The position numbers and the translations under genes are program-made. A stretch of 63,255 bases of DNA from Pseudomonas sp. P7548 (GTDB taxonomy: Bacteria > Pseudomonadota > Gammaproteobacteria > Pseudomonadales > Pseudomonadaceae), in NCBI RefSeq assembly GCF_013386585.1, contig NZ_JACARO010000060.1, positions 1 through 63,255 on the forward strand, written 5' to 3'. How positions within the stretch are numbered: the stretch's first letter is position 1; each line of letters starts with the position of its first letter. Positions 1-9,459 of the stretch are shown piece after piece. Below the pieces are notes generated by a model. It did not search any database, was not told the DNA's origin, and saw only the letters and a program-made list of their open reading frames with translations.

Positions 1-9
1 GAACCACCG

Positions 10-38
10 CATTCGCGAGCAAGCCCGCTCCCACATTG
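10..38. repeat. REP half-element at window edge
   Basis: The first bases carry the REP arm ending in GCTCCCACATT, the same arm as in the REPIN at 4532-4625. Its partner would lie upstream of the window. It sits just 3' of dnaQ. Confidence 0.7.
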
Positions 39-57
39 TTTACCGCGTCGAGTCAGC

Positions 58-804
58 CTATTGCTGGGTCAGGGTCGACCACAACGCCGGTGCACCCGCC
101 GACTTGGCGATGGCTTCCAGGCGCGCGGCATGCTCGGCCATGTCCTGCTCGCTGGCGCGAATGATCACGCTCGGCTTGCGATCTGCCGGCAGGCGACGGA
201 TTTCCGAAGGGCGATTGCCCGAACCTTCGGCAGAACCGCTGCCGTCAGAGGCGTTGCCAGCCAGCGACAGGCTGGTCTGCCCGCCCGTCATGGCCAGGTA
301 GACGTCCGCCAGGATCTCGGAGTCGAGCAAGGCGCCGTGGAGCTCACGACCGGAGTTATCGACGCCATAACGTTTGCACAAGGCGTCGAGGCTGTTGCGC
401 TGGCCCGGGTGACGTTCGCGGGCCATCATCAAGGTGTCGAGGATCGAGCAGTGCTGGGAGATGTCCGCGCGATCGGTCTGCCCCATCAGGGCAAATTCGT
501 TGTTGATGAAGCCGACGTCGAACGCCGCGTTATGGATGATCAGCTGGGCGCCGGTGATGAACTCGAAAAACTCATCGGCGACTTCCGCGAAACGTGGCTT
601 GCCCTTGAGGAACTCGTCGGTGATGCCGTGGACGCCGATCGCGCCTTCGTCACTGTCGCGGTCCGGTTGCAGGTACACGTGAAAGTGACGGCCGGTGAGG
701 CGGCGGCCCATCAGTTCGACACAACCGATTTCGATGATCCGGTGACCATCGGTCACCGGCATGCCGGTGGTTTCGGTATCGAGTACAACAGATCGGATGG
801 CCAT
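58..804 (-). CDS. dnaQ: DNA polymerase III epsilon subunit (3'-5' proofreading exonuclease)
   Basis: This is the proofreading exonuclease of the replicative polymerase, which binds the alpha subunit in the cytoplasm. The 248-residue protein is of normal length. All DEDDh residues are visible: D9 and E11 in DTETTG (Exo I), D96 in HNAAFDVGF (Exo II), and H156 with D161 in HGALLDSE (Exo III). The C-terminal part after about residue 180 is a low-complexity linker leading to the alpha-binding tail. It lies downstream of rnhA on the same strand with a 104-base gap, the usual Pseudomonas arrangement, so co-transcription is likely. Confidence 0.97.
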   Translation of the reverse strand: MAIRSVVLDTETTGMPVTDGHRIIEIGCVELMGRRLTGRHFHVYLQPDRDSDEGAIGVHGITDEFLKGKPRFAEVADEFFEFITGAQLIIHNAAFDVGFINNEFALMGQTDRADISQHCSILDTLMMARERHPGQRNSLDALCKRYGVDNSGRELHGALLDSEILADVYLAMTGGQTSLSLAGNASDGSGSAEGSGNRPSEIRRLPADRKPSVIIRASEQDMAEHAARLEAIAKSAGAPALWSTLTQQ

Positions 805-908
805 CAGGGTTCAGCTCTCAACGGGGGTGTATTTCAAGATGCGGGATATTAGCACGTCATGCCCCACGCAGCCCAAGGCCGGCCCTGGGCGTTACCGCGC
901 TTTAATGA

Positions 909-1361
909 TCAGCTCTGCTTGTAGCCGCGCACATCGTCCACGCCACGGTTGGCCAGCTGGTCAGCCCGTTCGTTGCCCGGGTGGCCGATGTGCCCGCGCA
1001 CCCATTTCCAGGTGATGTTGTGGCGGTTGCACTGCTCATCGAGCAGTTGCCACAGGTCGGCGTTTTTCACCGGCTCCTTGGCGGCGGTCTTCCAGCCACG
1101 CTTTTTCCAGTTGACCATCCACTCGTTGATGCCCTTCATCACGTATTGCGAGTCGGTCACCAGCAGCACGTCGCAGCGGCGCTTGAGTTCTTCGAGGCCA
1201 CGGATGGCGCCCATCAGCTCCATGCGGTTGTTGGTGGTGTTGGGTTCGCCGCCCCACAGTTCCTTCTCCACGCCCTTGCACACCAGCAACGCGCCCCAGC
1301 CACCAGGGCCTGGGTTGCCCTTGCAGGCGCCATCAGTGAAGAGTTCTACGGTATCGGTCAT
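909..1361 (-). CDS. rnhA: Ribonuclease HI
   Basis: This enzyme degrades the RNA strand of RNA-DNA hybrids using two metal ions. The 150-residue protein keeps the full catalytic set: D10 (TDGACKGNPG), E48 (RMELMGA), D70 (VTDSQY), H124 (GHIGHPGN) and D134 (ERADQLA). The length is that of the single-domain bacterial type I enzyme. It lies between the methyltransferase gene upstream and dnaQ downstream on the same strand, with 45 bases to the methyltransferase stop, so the three probably form one transcript. Confidence 0.97.
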   Translation of the reverse strand: MTDTVELFTDGACKGNPGPGGWGALLVCKGVEKELWGGEPNTTNNRMELMGAIRGLEELKRRCDVLLVTDSQYVMKGINEWMVNWKKRGWKTAAKEPVKNADLWQLLDEQCNRHNITWKWVRGHIGHPGNERADQLANRGVDDVRGYKQS

Positions 1362-1406
1362 CGGTTACATCCATCAAGACAGGCAAGTCTGAAATCAAAA
1401 AAGGTA

Positions 1407-2165
1407 TTAGGGTTCGCTTTGCTTGCGGTTGACCTTGGCCATCGGCATCGGCACCAGCTTGCCCATGGGCTGGCGCAGCACCTGGCGCACAGGGCGCAGC
1501 CCAACCACGATCTTGCGCGCGACCAATAGATAGAAGCCGCCACCCGACAGTTGCCAGGCACCCGCGCGGCGTTCCCAGCCGGCCAGGCGGCCTTGCCACT
1601 TGGCCGAGGCAAGCGGCGGACGATAGCACCCGAAGCGGCGTTTCTCCAGCGCAAAGCCCAGCAGGTTCAGCCAGTCCCCTACGCGCGACGGCGAGATGCA
1701 GCGCGCCTGGCGCAAGCCGTCATGGGCGAACACATGACGCAAGCCCCAACTGCTCCAGGGGTTGATGCCGATGATCAGCAGATGGCCACCCGGGCGCACG
1801 CTGCTGGCGGCCTCGCGCAGCAGGCCGTGGGGCGACAGGCAGAAATCCAGGCCATGCTGCAGCACCACCACATCGGCGGCATGTTCACTCAACGGCCAGG
1901 CTTGTTCCTCGCAGACGATTTCCACCCCCGGCAGCGGCGCACCCAGGCGCACATTGCGTTGCACCTGTGGCGCGGTGGGCGGTGTCTCGGCCGACGGGCC
2001 GTAATGCACCAGGTAGCCACCAAAGAAGCGGCCCAGCTCGTCTTCGAGCATGCGCCGCTCTTCATCCAGCAAAAATTGCCCGATGGGCCCGGACAGCCAT
2101 TCACGGGCCGCGCCGATCAGGGCCAGCCATTCAGGATCGGCCTGGGCGAACGCTTTATCAGTCAT
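1407..2165 (-). CDS. Class I SAM-dependent methyltransferase, substrate unknown
   Basis: A 252-residue protein with a Rossmann-type methyltransferase core. The segment LPGVEIV is followed by the acidic strand end ADVVVLQHGLDF and by the post-core strand RPGGHLLIIGINP, the pattern of Methyltransf_11 proteins. The start at 2165 (MTDKAF) was preferred over the in-frame ATG four codons upstream. This gene sits between rnhA and the divergent gloB in many Pseudomonas genomes. The substrate cannot be told from sequence; the N-terminal 60 residues are Trp/Leu rich and may help bind it. Confidence 0.85.
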   Translation of the reverse strand: MTDKAFAQADPEWLALIGAAREWLSGPIGQFLLDEERRMLEDELGRFFGGYLVHYGPSAETPPTAPQVQRNVRLGAPLPGVEIVCEEQAWPLSEHAADVVVLQHGLDFCLSPHGLLREAASSVRPGGHLLIIGINPWSSWGLRHVFAHDGLRQARCISPSRVGDWLNLLGFALEKRRFGCYRPPLASAKWQGRLAGWERRAGAWQLSGGGFYLLVARKIVVGLRPVRQVLRQPMGKLVPMPMAKVNRKQSEP

Positions 2166-2230
2166 TGCATTCTCCAACTCGCCTAGACGTTCTAAGATGC
2201 ACCAATGTGTTCAGCTTGGCGAATCGAAGA

Positions 2231-2998
2231 ATGATACAGATCAGTGCCCTGCCCGCCTTCACCGATAACTACATCTGGTTGTTACAAGACCCTCAAAGCC
2301 AACGCTGCGCGGTGGTCGACCCAGGCGATGCTGCGCCCGTGCTGGCCTGGCTCGGGCAAAACCCGCAATGGACCCTCAGCGACATCCTGATCACCCACCA
2401 TCACCACGACCATGTCGGCGGTGTCGAACAGCTCAAACAGCTGACCGGCGCCAAGGTCTACGGCCCGGCGAACGAGAAGATCCCGGGGCGAGACGTGGCC
2501 TTGCAAGACAACGATCGTATCAGCGTACTGGGTTGGGACTTCGACGTTTATAGCGTACCCGGCCACACCCTCGGCCATATCGCCTTTTATCACCACGGCG
2601 TGCTGTTCTGCGGTGACACCCTGTTTGCCGCCGGTTGCGGCCGCCTGTTCGAAGGCACGCCAGAACAGATGCACACCTCCCTGGAACGCCTGGCGGCCCT
2701 GCCCGCCGACACCCTGGTGTACTGCACCCACGAATACACACAAAGCAACCTGAGGTTCGCCCAGGCCGTGGAACCGGACAACGCCGACATCGCCGAACGG
2801 GTGGAGAACGTCAATCAACTCAGGGCGCGCGGCGAGATGACGCTGCCGTCCAACCTGGCCCTGGAAAAACGTACTAACCCTTTCCTGCGTACCACTGAAA
2901 CATCCGTTAAACAAAAAGCGGACGAACGGAATGGCCGCGACAACCGCGCTGGGGCCGAGGTGTTTGCTAGCTTGAGGGCTTGGAAAGATAAGTTCTAA
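2231..2998 (+). CDS. gloB: Hydroxyacylglutathione hydrolase (glyoxalase II)
   Basis: This metallo-beta-lactamase-fold hydrolase splits S-lactoylglutathione into lactate and glutathione, the second step of methylglyoxal detoxification. The 255-residue protein starts at MIQISALPAF; the open frame continues upstream but overlaps the divergent methyltransferase. The metal motif H56-x-H58-x-D60-H61 (THHHHDH) is present, followed by GHTLGH, CGDTLF and the C-terminal CTHEYTQSN. The tail with KRTNPFLR and ADERNGRDN is typical of GloB. It reads toward mltD. Confidence 0.96.
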   Translation: MIQISALPAFTDNYIWLLQDPQSQRCAVVDPGDAAPVLAWLGQNPQWTLSDILITHHHHDHVGGVEQLKQLTGAKVYGPANEKIPGRDVALQDNDRISVLGWDFDVYSVPGHTLGHIAFYHHGVLFCGDTLFAAGCGRLFEGTPEQMHTSLERLAALPADTLVYCTHEYTQSNLRFAQAVEPDNADIAERVENVNQLRARGEMTLPSNLALEKRTNPFLRTTETSVKQKADERNGRDNRAGAEVFASLRAWKDKF

Positions 2999-3096
2999 TG
3001 GATCGCAATCTGATACGTATTTTCTGAATGGTTGACCGGAACCCAAGCGCTTTCTAGAATCGCCCGACATTTTTGCCCGGAACTTACTTCCAGCCA

Positions 3097-4509
3097 ATGT
3101 CGTCATCTATTCGTAAATCCATTTCTTCAGACGCATTGACCCGCCTGGCTCAAGCTGTGGCGGTGGCTGTGTCCGCGACTCTGGCGGGCTGCCAATCGAC
3201 AAATTTCGCTGCACAATCCACCGTGCAACCCAAACCGAATCTTGCTGCCAAGATCAAGCAAAAACCTATTTGGCTATCAGAGAAGCCCAGCCCCGAAGTG
3301 CCCCAGGACGTCTGGGAACGCATGCGACGGGGCTTTCAATTGCAGGACGGCCTGGGTGTCAACCCGCGCATCGAGCAACAGCGCTTGTGGTTCGCCAGCA
3401 ACCCTTCCTTCCTGGAGAACGCCGGAGAACGCGGCAGCCTCTACATTCATTACATCGTCGAACGCCTTGAAGAACGCAACATGCCGCTGGAACTGGCGCT
3501 GCTGCCCGTGATTGAAAGCGCCTACAACCCAATGGCCTATTCGCGCAGCGATGCGGTTGGCTTGTGGCAGTTCATTCCTTCCACCGGGCGTTACTTCAAC
3601 CTGCGCCAGACCCGCGCCTACGACGGCCGCCGCGACATCACCGCCTCCACCACCGCTGCCCTGGACTACCTGACCCGCCTGCACGACATGTTCAACGGCG
3701 ACTGGTTGCTGGCGCTGGCCGCCTACAACGCCGGTGAAGGCACGGTGAGCCGGGCGATAGAGCGCAACGAGAAGCTCGGCCTGCCGACCGACTACTGGAA
3801 CCTGCCCCTGCCCCAGGAAACCAAGGACTACGTGCCCAAGTTCCTGGCGCTGTCCCAGGTGGTGCTGGCCCCCGAGGCCTACGGCGTCAACCTGAGCCCG
3901 ATCGCCAACCAGCCGTATTTCGAAGTGGTCGAGGTCAAGCAGAGCATGGACCTGTCCCGGGTCGCCGCGCTGGCCGAGATCGACGAAGACGAACTGTTCC
4001 AGCTCAACCCCGCATTGAAGCAACGCACCACCCTGGACGGCCCCCAGCATTTGCTGGTGCCAAGCTCCAAGGCGCAGCTGCTCACCAGCACCCTGTCGAC
4101 GATGAAGCCAGAGGAATTGCTGGCGATGCGTCCGAAGAAGCAGGTGTTCGACGAAGTCGAGACTGCACGTGTTGCCGGGCGTTCACGCAGCTACAAGGTG
4201 CGCAGCGGCGACAACCTCACGCTGATCGCCAAGGCCAACAAGGTCGACGTGCATGACCTGCAACGCTGGAACAAGCTCAACGGCCAGGCCCTCAAGGTCG
4301 GCCAGACCCTGGTGATGCAGGACACCCGCAAGCTGGTGGCCAAGGCTGACAGCAAGAAGCCGGTGCAATACAAGGTCAAGAAAGGTGACTCGCTGTACAT
4401 CGTCGCCAAGCGTTTCAACGTCGAGATGCAACATCTCAAGCGTTGGAACCCGCGCACTGGCCAGGCGCTGAAGCCGGGGCAGATGTTGGTGGTGTCCGGG
4501 CCTCGCTGA
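3097..4509 (+). CDS. mltD: Membrane-bound lytic murein transglycosylase D, lipoprotein
   Basis: This enzyme cleaves the glycan strands of peptidoglycan with formation of 1,6-anhydromuramyl ends. The start at 3097 gives a signal peptide with lipobox LAGC, so it is an outer-membrane-anchored lipoprotein. The SLT domain follows with the catalytic Glu in PVIESAYNP and the downstream motifs GLWQFIPSTG and ALAAYNAGEG. Two LysM repeats close the 470-residue protein (YKVRSGDNL and YKVKKGDSL). The closing VVSGPR is followed directly by a REPIN. Confidence 0.96.
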   Translation: MSSSIRKSISSDALTRLAQAVAVAVSATLAGCQSTNFAAQSTVQPKPNLAAKIKQKPIWLSEKPSPEVPQDVWERMRRGFQLQDGLGVNPRIEQQRLWFASNPSFLENAGERGSLYIHYIVERLEERNMPLELALLPVIESAYNPMAYSRSDAVGLWQFIPSTGRYFNLRQTRAYDGRRDITASTTAALDYLTRLHDMFNGDWLLALAAYNAGEGTVSRAIERNEKLGLPTDYWNLPLPQETKDYVPKFLALSQVVLAPEAYGVNLSPIANQPYFEVVEVKQSMDLSRVAALAEIDEDELFQLNPALKQRTTLDGPQHLLVPSSKAQLLTSTLSTMKPEELLAMRPKKQVFDEVETARVAGRSRSYKVRSGDNLTLIAKANKVDVHDLQRWNKLNGQALKVGQTLVMQDTRKLVAKADSKKPVQYKVKKGDSLYIVAKRFNVEMQHLKRWNPRTGQALKPGQMLVVSGPR

Positions 4510-4531
4510 AGCCTGAAGCACACCGCGGGCT

Positions 4532-4625
4532 AATGTGGGAGCGGGCTTGCTCGCGAATGCAGAGGATCAGTCAATGCAACCAGTGACTGACACACCGTAT
4601 TCGCGAGCAAGCCCGCTCCCACATT
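4532..4625. repeat. REPIN: two inverted REP arms
   Basis: A 27-base arm at 4532-4558 (AATGTGGGAGCGGGCTTGCT...) is repeated as a perfect inverted copy at 4599-4625, with about 40 bases between. It fills the gap between mltD and the yej operon. Such elements are dispersed by RAYT transposases; none is present here. Confidence 0.9.
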
Positions 4626-4719
4626 GGATCCCCAGTGCTCTCGGCACGCTTTTTCCAACCGGAACAAGCTGTTACTGTACCGATCATAAAGCCCAAGCCG
4701 CCTGGATCGGATCTCTGAC

Positions 4720-6549
4720 TTGAAGCGTCCCCTCCTTCTTCTAATAAGTCTGGCCTTGAGCTTTGCTGCGAACGCGACGATTACCGAGAGCCACGGTTAC
4801 ACGCAGTTCGGCAGGCTCAAGTACCCGGCCAAATTCACCCACTTCGATTGGGTAAACCCTGCAGCGCCGAAAGGCGGGACCTTGCGGGTCATGGCGTTTG
4901 GCACGTTCGACACGCTCAACCCCTACACCTTCAAGGGCTCAAGCCCGGTTTCCACCCCCAATTTCCTGCAGTACGGCGTCAATGAGCTCAATGAGCCGTT
5001 GATGGTCGGCACCGGCCAGTACGCGCCGTCCGGTGATGAGCCCACCTCCAGCTATGGGCTGATTGCGCAGTCGGTGGAGTACAGCGAAGACCGCAGCTGG
5101 GTGGTGTTCAACCTGCGCCCGGAAGCCCGCTTCCATGATGGCAAGCCGATCACCGCCTATGACGTGGCGTTTTCCTATCGCACGCTGCTCACCGAAGGCC
5201 ACCCGCAGTACCGCACCAACCTGCAGGAAGTCGCCCGGGTCGATATTCTCAACCGCCATCGCATTCGTTTTGTGTTCAAGCGCGCCGGCAACCCGTTGCT
5301 GATCCTGCGCCTGGGCGAGCTGCCGGTACTGCCCCAGCACTACTGGAAAAACCGCGACTTCAAGGCCACCACCTTTGAACCACCGCTGGGCAGCGGCCCG
5401 TACCGCATCACCAAGGTAACGCCGGGCCGGCAACTGGTGTTCGAGCGGGTCAAGGACTACTGGGGCAAGGACTTGCCGGTCAACCAGGGGCTCTACAACT
5501 ACGACAAGGTCGAGGTGGAGTTCTACCGCGACAGCGACGTGGCCTTCGAAGCCTTCAAGGCCGGCGAGTTCGACATCTATATCGAGCACCAGGCAAAAAA
5601 CTGGGCCACCGGCTACAACTTCCCGGCGGTCAACCGGGGCGACGTGATCAAGGCGCAGATCGCCCACCAGATCCCGACCCAGAGCCAGGGCCTGTTCATG
5701 AATACGCGGCGGCCCACGTTCAGCCAGACCAAGGTGCGCGAAGCCCTGGGGCTGATGTTCGACTTCGAATGGACCAACCGCACCCTGTTCAGCAGCGCCT
5801 ACAAACGCACCTTGAGTTACTACCCCAACAGCGAATTCTCGGCGACCGGCGTGCCGGTGGGTCACGAGTGGCTGATGCTGTCGCCCTACCGCGACCAGTT
5901 GCCGGCCAACCTGTTCACCCAACCCTTCAGCCTGCCGCAGACCGACGGCCGCGGCATCCCGCGCGAGACCATGCGCCGCGCCCTGACCCTGCTCGGCGAA
6001 GCCGGCTGGAAACTGTCGGGCCAGCGCTTGCTCAACAGTGACGGCCAGCCGTTGCGTTTCGAGATCCTGCTGGTGAACCCGAACCTGGAGCGCATCCTGC
6101 AGCCCTACGTCGAAAACCTGATCAGCATCGGCATCGACGCCCGCCTGCGCACCGTTGACCGGGCGCAATACAAACAGCGCCTGGATCAGTTCGACTTCGA
6201 CATGATCCTGATCACCCTCAACCAGACCCTGAGCCCCGGCCTTGAACAGTGGCAGTACTTCCACTCCAGCCAGGCGGCCATCAAGGGCAGCAAGAACTAC
6301 GCAGGCATCGCCAACCCGGTGGTCGATCACCTGCTGGAGCAACTGCTGGCCGCACAGACCCGCGAAGAGCAATTGGCCGCTGGCCGAGCCCTCGACCGGG
6401 TGCTGCTGTGGCAGCACTACAGTATTCCCAACTGGTATCTCAACTATCATCGCTTGGCGTACCGCAACCGGTTCGCCTTTGTCACCACACCGCCCTACAG
6501 CCTGGGCCTGAGCGCGTGGTGGCTGAAAGCTTCGGAGAAAGCCCAATGA
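4720..6549 (+). CDS. yejA: YejA-like extracellular solute-binding protein 1
   Basis: A periplasmic peptide-binding protein (SBP_bac_5 family) of the Yej/microcin C type. The 609-residue frame opens with a TTG giving a clean signal peptide (MKRPLLLLISLALSFAANA). The mature N-terminus has the YejA signature HFDWVNPAAPKGGTL and FGTFDTLNPYTFKG, and FHDGKPITAYDVAFSY is the SBP_bac_5 core. No ATG fits a secretion signal better, though the ribosome site before the TTG is weak. It is the first gene of the operon and overlaps the next gene by four bases (ATGA). Confidence 0.9.
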   Translation: MKRPLLLLISLALSFAANATITESHGYTQFGRLKYPAKFTHFDWVNPAAPKGGTLRVMAFGTFDTLNPYTFKGSSPVSTPNFLQYGVNELNEPLMVGTGQYAPSGDEPTSSYGLIAQSVEYSEDRSWVVFNLRPEARFHDGKPITAYDVAFSYRTLLTEGHPQYRTNLQEVARVDILNRHRIRFVFKRAGNPLLILRLGELPVLPQHYWKNRDFKATTFEPPLGSGPYRITKVTPGRQLVFERVKDYWGKDLPVNQGLYNYDKVEVEFYRDSDVAFEAFKAGEFDIYIEHQAKNWATGYNFPAVNRGDVIKAQIAHQIPTQSQGLFMNTRRPTFSQTKVREALGLMFDFEWTNRTLFSSAYKRTLSYYPNSEFSATGVPVGHEWLMLSPYRDQLPANLFTQPFSLPQTDGRGIPRETMRRALTLLGEAGWKLSGQRLLNSDGQPLRFEILLVNPNLERILQPYVENLISIGIDARLRTVDRAQYKQRLDQFDFDMILITLNQTLSPGLEQWQYFHSSQAAIKGSKNYAGIANPVVDHLLEQLLAAQTREEQLAAGRALDRVLLWQHYSIPNWYLNYHRLAYRNRFAFVTTPPYSLGLSAWWLKASEKAQ

Positions 6550-8384
6550 TGTTTTTGCGTACTGCTCTGCTCTCCAGCCTGTTGCTGAGTGCCGTGGCCC
6601 ATGCCGCACCGCAACATGCGCTGACGCTGTACAACGAACCGCCGAAATACCCCGCCGACTTCAAACACTTCGACTACGTGAACCCCGATGCGCCCAAGGG
6701 CGGCACCTTCCGCGAATCGAGCATGGGCGGCTTCGACAGCCTCAACCCCTATATCAGTAAAGGTGTGCCCGCCGACAACGTGCCGCTGATCTACGACACC
6801 CTGGCCATGCAGAGCCTGGACGAGCCAATCACCGAGTACGGCCTGGTGGCCGGCAAGATCGAAAAGGCCCCGGACAACAGCTGGGTACGCTTCTACCTGC
6901 GCCCCGAAGCACGCTTTCATGATGGCCACCCGATCCGCGCCGAAGACGTGATTTTCACCTTCCAGACGTTGATGAAAGAAGGTTCGCCGATCTACCGCAC
7001 CTACTACGCCGACATTGACGAAGTAGTGGCCGAAGACCCGTTGCGCGTGCTGTTCAAGTTCAAGCGCACCAACAACCGCGAATTGCCGCTGATCCTCGGG
7101 CAATTGCCGGTATTGCCCAAACACTGGTGGGCCACCCGCGATTTCTCCAAGGGCAACCTGGAAATCCCATTGGGCAGCGGGCCGTACAAGGTGGCCGAGG
7201 TCAAGCCCGGGCGCATGGTGCGCTACGAGCGGGTCAAGGATTACTGGGCCAAGGACCTGCCGATCACCCGGGGCTTCTACAACTTCGACAATCGCATCAC
7301 CGACTACTACCGCGACAGCACCGTCGCCCTGGAAGCCTTGAAGGCCGGGCAGTTCGACTACTGGCTGGAGTTCAGCGCGAAGAACTGGGCCAATGCCTAC
7401 AACATCCCGGCCGTGGCCCAGGGGCGCCTGATCAAGGAAGAAATCCCCAACGGCAACCCCACCGGTATGCAGGGCTTCGTGTTCAACACGCGCAAGCCGA
7501 TGTTCCAGGACGTGCGCGTGCGCAAGGCGATCAGCCTGCTGCTGGATTTCGAGTGGAGCAACAAGCAGCTGTTCAACGGCGCCTACACGCGTACGCGCAG
7601 TTACTTTGAAAACTCGGAGATGGCCGCCACCGGCCTGCCCGGCCCGGATGAGCTGAAAATCCTCGAACCGCTGCGCGGCAAGGTCCCCGAAGAAGTCTTC
7701 ACCCAGGCGTTCGAACCGTCCAAAACCGACGGCAGCGGCATGATCCGCACCCAGCAACGCGAGGCCTACCAACTGCTGCAAGAGGCCGGCTGGCGCATCG
7801 TCGACGACAAGATGGTCGACACCACGGGCAAGCCGGTGACCATCGAATTCCTGCTGGCCCAGACCGAGTTCGAGCGCATCCTGCTGCCGTTCAAGCGCAA
7901 CCTCGCCGACCTGGGCATCGACCTGGTGATCCGTCGGGTGGACGTCTCGCAGTTCATCAACCGCATTCGCTCGCGGGACTTCGACATGCTGGTGGGCAGC
8001 TTCCCGCAGTCCACCTCGCCGGGTAATGAACAGCGCGAATTCTGGTCGTCTTCCAGTGCCGACAAACCTGGCAGCCGCAACTACATGGGCCTCAAGGACC
8101 CGGCCGTCGACCAGTTGGTCGAAGAGCTGATCGATGCCGACTCGCGCAAGAGCCTGGTCGCCCACGCCAAGGCGCTGGATCGCGTGCTGCAGTTCGGCTA
8201 CTACGTGATCCCCAACTGGCACATCAAGACCTTCCGCGTGGCGTATTGGGACCACCTCGGCCACCCCAAGGTCTCGCCGCGTTATGACGTCGGCACCGCC
8301 ACCTGGTGGGCCAAACCGGACGCCAAGCCGGCGGTCTCCCTGGACACAACCCAAAGCGCCGATCCGGCGAGTGGAGGCGATTAA
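6546..8384 (+). CDS. yejA: YejA-like extracellular solute-binding protein 2
   Basis: A second periplasmic binding protein, clearly homologous to its neighbour upstream (HFDYVNPDAPKGGTF, FDSLNPYISKG, FHDGHPIRAEDVIF). The start chosen is the first of two adjacent ATGs, in the ATGA overlap with the preceding stop; it gives signal peptide MMFLRTALLSSLLLSAVAHA and a 612-residue protein. The stop is followed immediately by the yejB start. The two proteins presumably feed one permease pair with different peptide ligands; this is inference. Confidence 0.92.
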   Translation: MMFLRTALLSSLLLSAVAHAAPQHALTLYNEPPKYPADFKHFDYVNPDAPKGGTFRESSMGGFDSLNPYISKGVPADNVPLIYDTLAMQSLDEPITEYGLVAGKIEKAPDNSWVRFYLRPEARFHDGHPIRAEDVIFTFQTLMKEGSPIYRTYYADIDEVVAEDPLRVLFKFKRTNNRELPLILGQLPVLPKHWWATRDFSKGNLEIPLGSGPYKVAEVKPGRMVRYERVKDYWAKDLPITRGFYNFDNRITDYYRDSTVALEALKAGQFDYWLEFSAKNWANAYNIPAVAQGRLIKEEIPNGNPTGMQGFVFNTRKPMFQDVRVRKAISLLLDFEWSNKQLFNGAYTRTRSYFENSEMAATGLPGPDELKILEPLRGKVPEEVFTQAFEPSKTDGSGMIRTQQREAYQLLQEAGWRIVDDKMVDTTGKPVTIEFLLAQTEFERILLPFKRNLADLGIDLVIRRVDVSQFINRIRSRDFDMLVGSFPQSTSPGNEQREFWSSSSADKPGSRNYMGLKDPAVDQLVEELIDADSRKSLVAHAKALDRVLQFGYYVIPNWHIKTFRVAYWDHLGHPKVSPRYDVGTATWWAKPDAKPAVSLDTTQSADPASGGD

Positions 8385-9458
8385 ATGCTGGCCTATATCA
8401 TTCGCCGCCTGTTGCTGATCATCCCCACGCTGTTCGGGATCCTGCTGATCAACTTCATCATCATCCAGGCCGCCCCCGGTGGGCCCGTGGAACAGATGAT
8501 CGCCAAGCTCGAAGGTTTTGAAGGCGCCACCAGCCGCATTGCCGGCGGCGGTGCCGAGGTGTCGGTGGCCGGCTCCAGCTACCGCGGTGCCCAGGGCCTG
8601 GACCCGGCCCTGATCAAAGAAATCGAGAAGATGTACGGCTTCGACAAATCGGCGCCGGAACGCCTGTGGATCATGGTCAAGAACTACGCCCGGCTGGACT
8701 TTGGCGACAGTTTCTTCCGCGACGCCAAGGTCATCGACCTGATCAAGGAAAAGATGCCGGTGTCCATTTCCCTCGGGCTCTGGAGCACGCTGATCATGTA
8801 CCTGGTGTCGATCCCCCTGGGGATCGCCAAGGCTACGCGACACGGCAGCCACTTCGACGTGTGGACCAGTTCGGCGATCATCGTCGGCTACGCGATCCCG
8901 GCGTTCCTGTTTGCGATCCTGTTGATCGTGGTGTTTGCCGGGGGCAGTTATTTCGACTGGTTCCCGTTACGCGGGCTCACCTCCAACAACTTCGACGAAC
9001 TGAGCTGGGGTGGCAAGATCCTCGATTACTTCTGGCACCTGGCGCTGCCGATCACAGCCCTGGTGATCGGCAACTTCGCCACCATGACGCTGCTGACCAA
9101 GAACAGCTTTCTCGACGAGATCAACAAGCAATACGTGATCACCGCCAAGGCCAAGGGCCTGACCAACCATCGCGTGCTCTACGGCCATGTGTTCCGTAAC
9201 GCGATGCTGCTGGTGATCGCCGGTTTCCCTTCGGCCTTCATCGGCATCTTCTTCACCGGCTCGTTGCTGGTGGAGGTGATCTTCTCCCTCGACGGCCTGG
9301 GCCTGATGAGCTTTGAAGCGGCGATCAACCGCGACTACCCGGTTGTATTCGGCACGCTGTTTATCTTCACCCTGCTGGGGCTGATCGTGAAACTGATCGG
9401 CGACCTCACCTACACCCTGGTCGATCCGCGTATCGACTTTGCCAGCCGGGAGCATTGA
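8385..9458 (+). CDS. yejB: ABC transporter permease YejB
   Basis: An inner-membrane permease of the oligopeptide family (BPD_transp_1), 357 residues. The N-terminal helix MLAYIIRRLLLIIPTLFGIL is the classic DppB/OppB/YejB opening. The extra stretch with two GGG-rich loops between residues 45 and 75 is typical of YejB. The EAA loop is visible around residues 245-265 (YVITAKAKGLTNHRVLYGHV). The gene begins directly after the binding-protein stop, so it is in the same operon. Confidence 0.95.
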   Translation: MLAYIIRRLLLIIPTLFGILLINFIIIQAAPGGPVEQMIAKLEGFEGATSRIAGGGAEVSVAGSSYRGAQGLDPALIKEIEKMYGFDKSAPERLWIMVKNYARLDFGDSFFRDAKVIDLIKEKMPVSISLGLWSTLIMYLVSIPLGIAKATRHGSHFDVWTSSAIIVGYAIPAFLFAILLIVVFAGGSYFDWFPLRGLTSNNFDELSWGGKILDYFWHLALPITALVIGNFATMTLLTKNSFLDEINKQYVITAKAKGLTNHRVLYGHVFRNAMLLVIAGFPSAFIGIFFTGSLLVEVIFSLDGLGLMSFEAAINRDYPVVFGTLFIFTLLGLIVKLIGDLTYTLVDPRIDFASREH

Positions 9459-9459
9459 G

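Noticed and set aside
6495..8852. Long minus-strand open frame (785 codons) opposite the second yejA and yejB
   Set aside because: Shadow of well-supported genes; no recognisable domain and the composition of an antisense frame.
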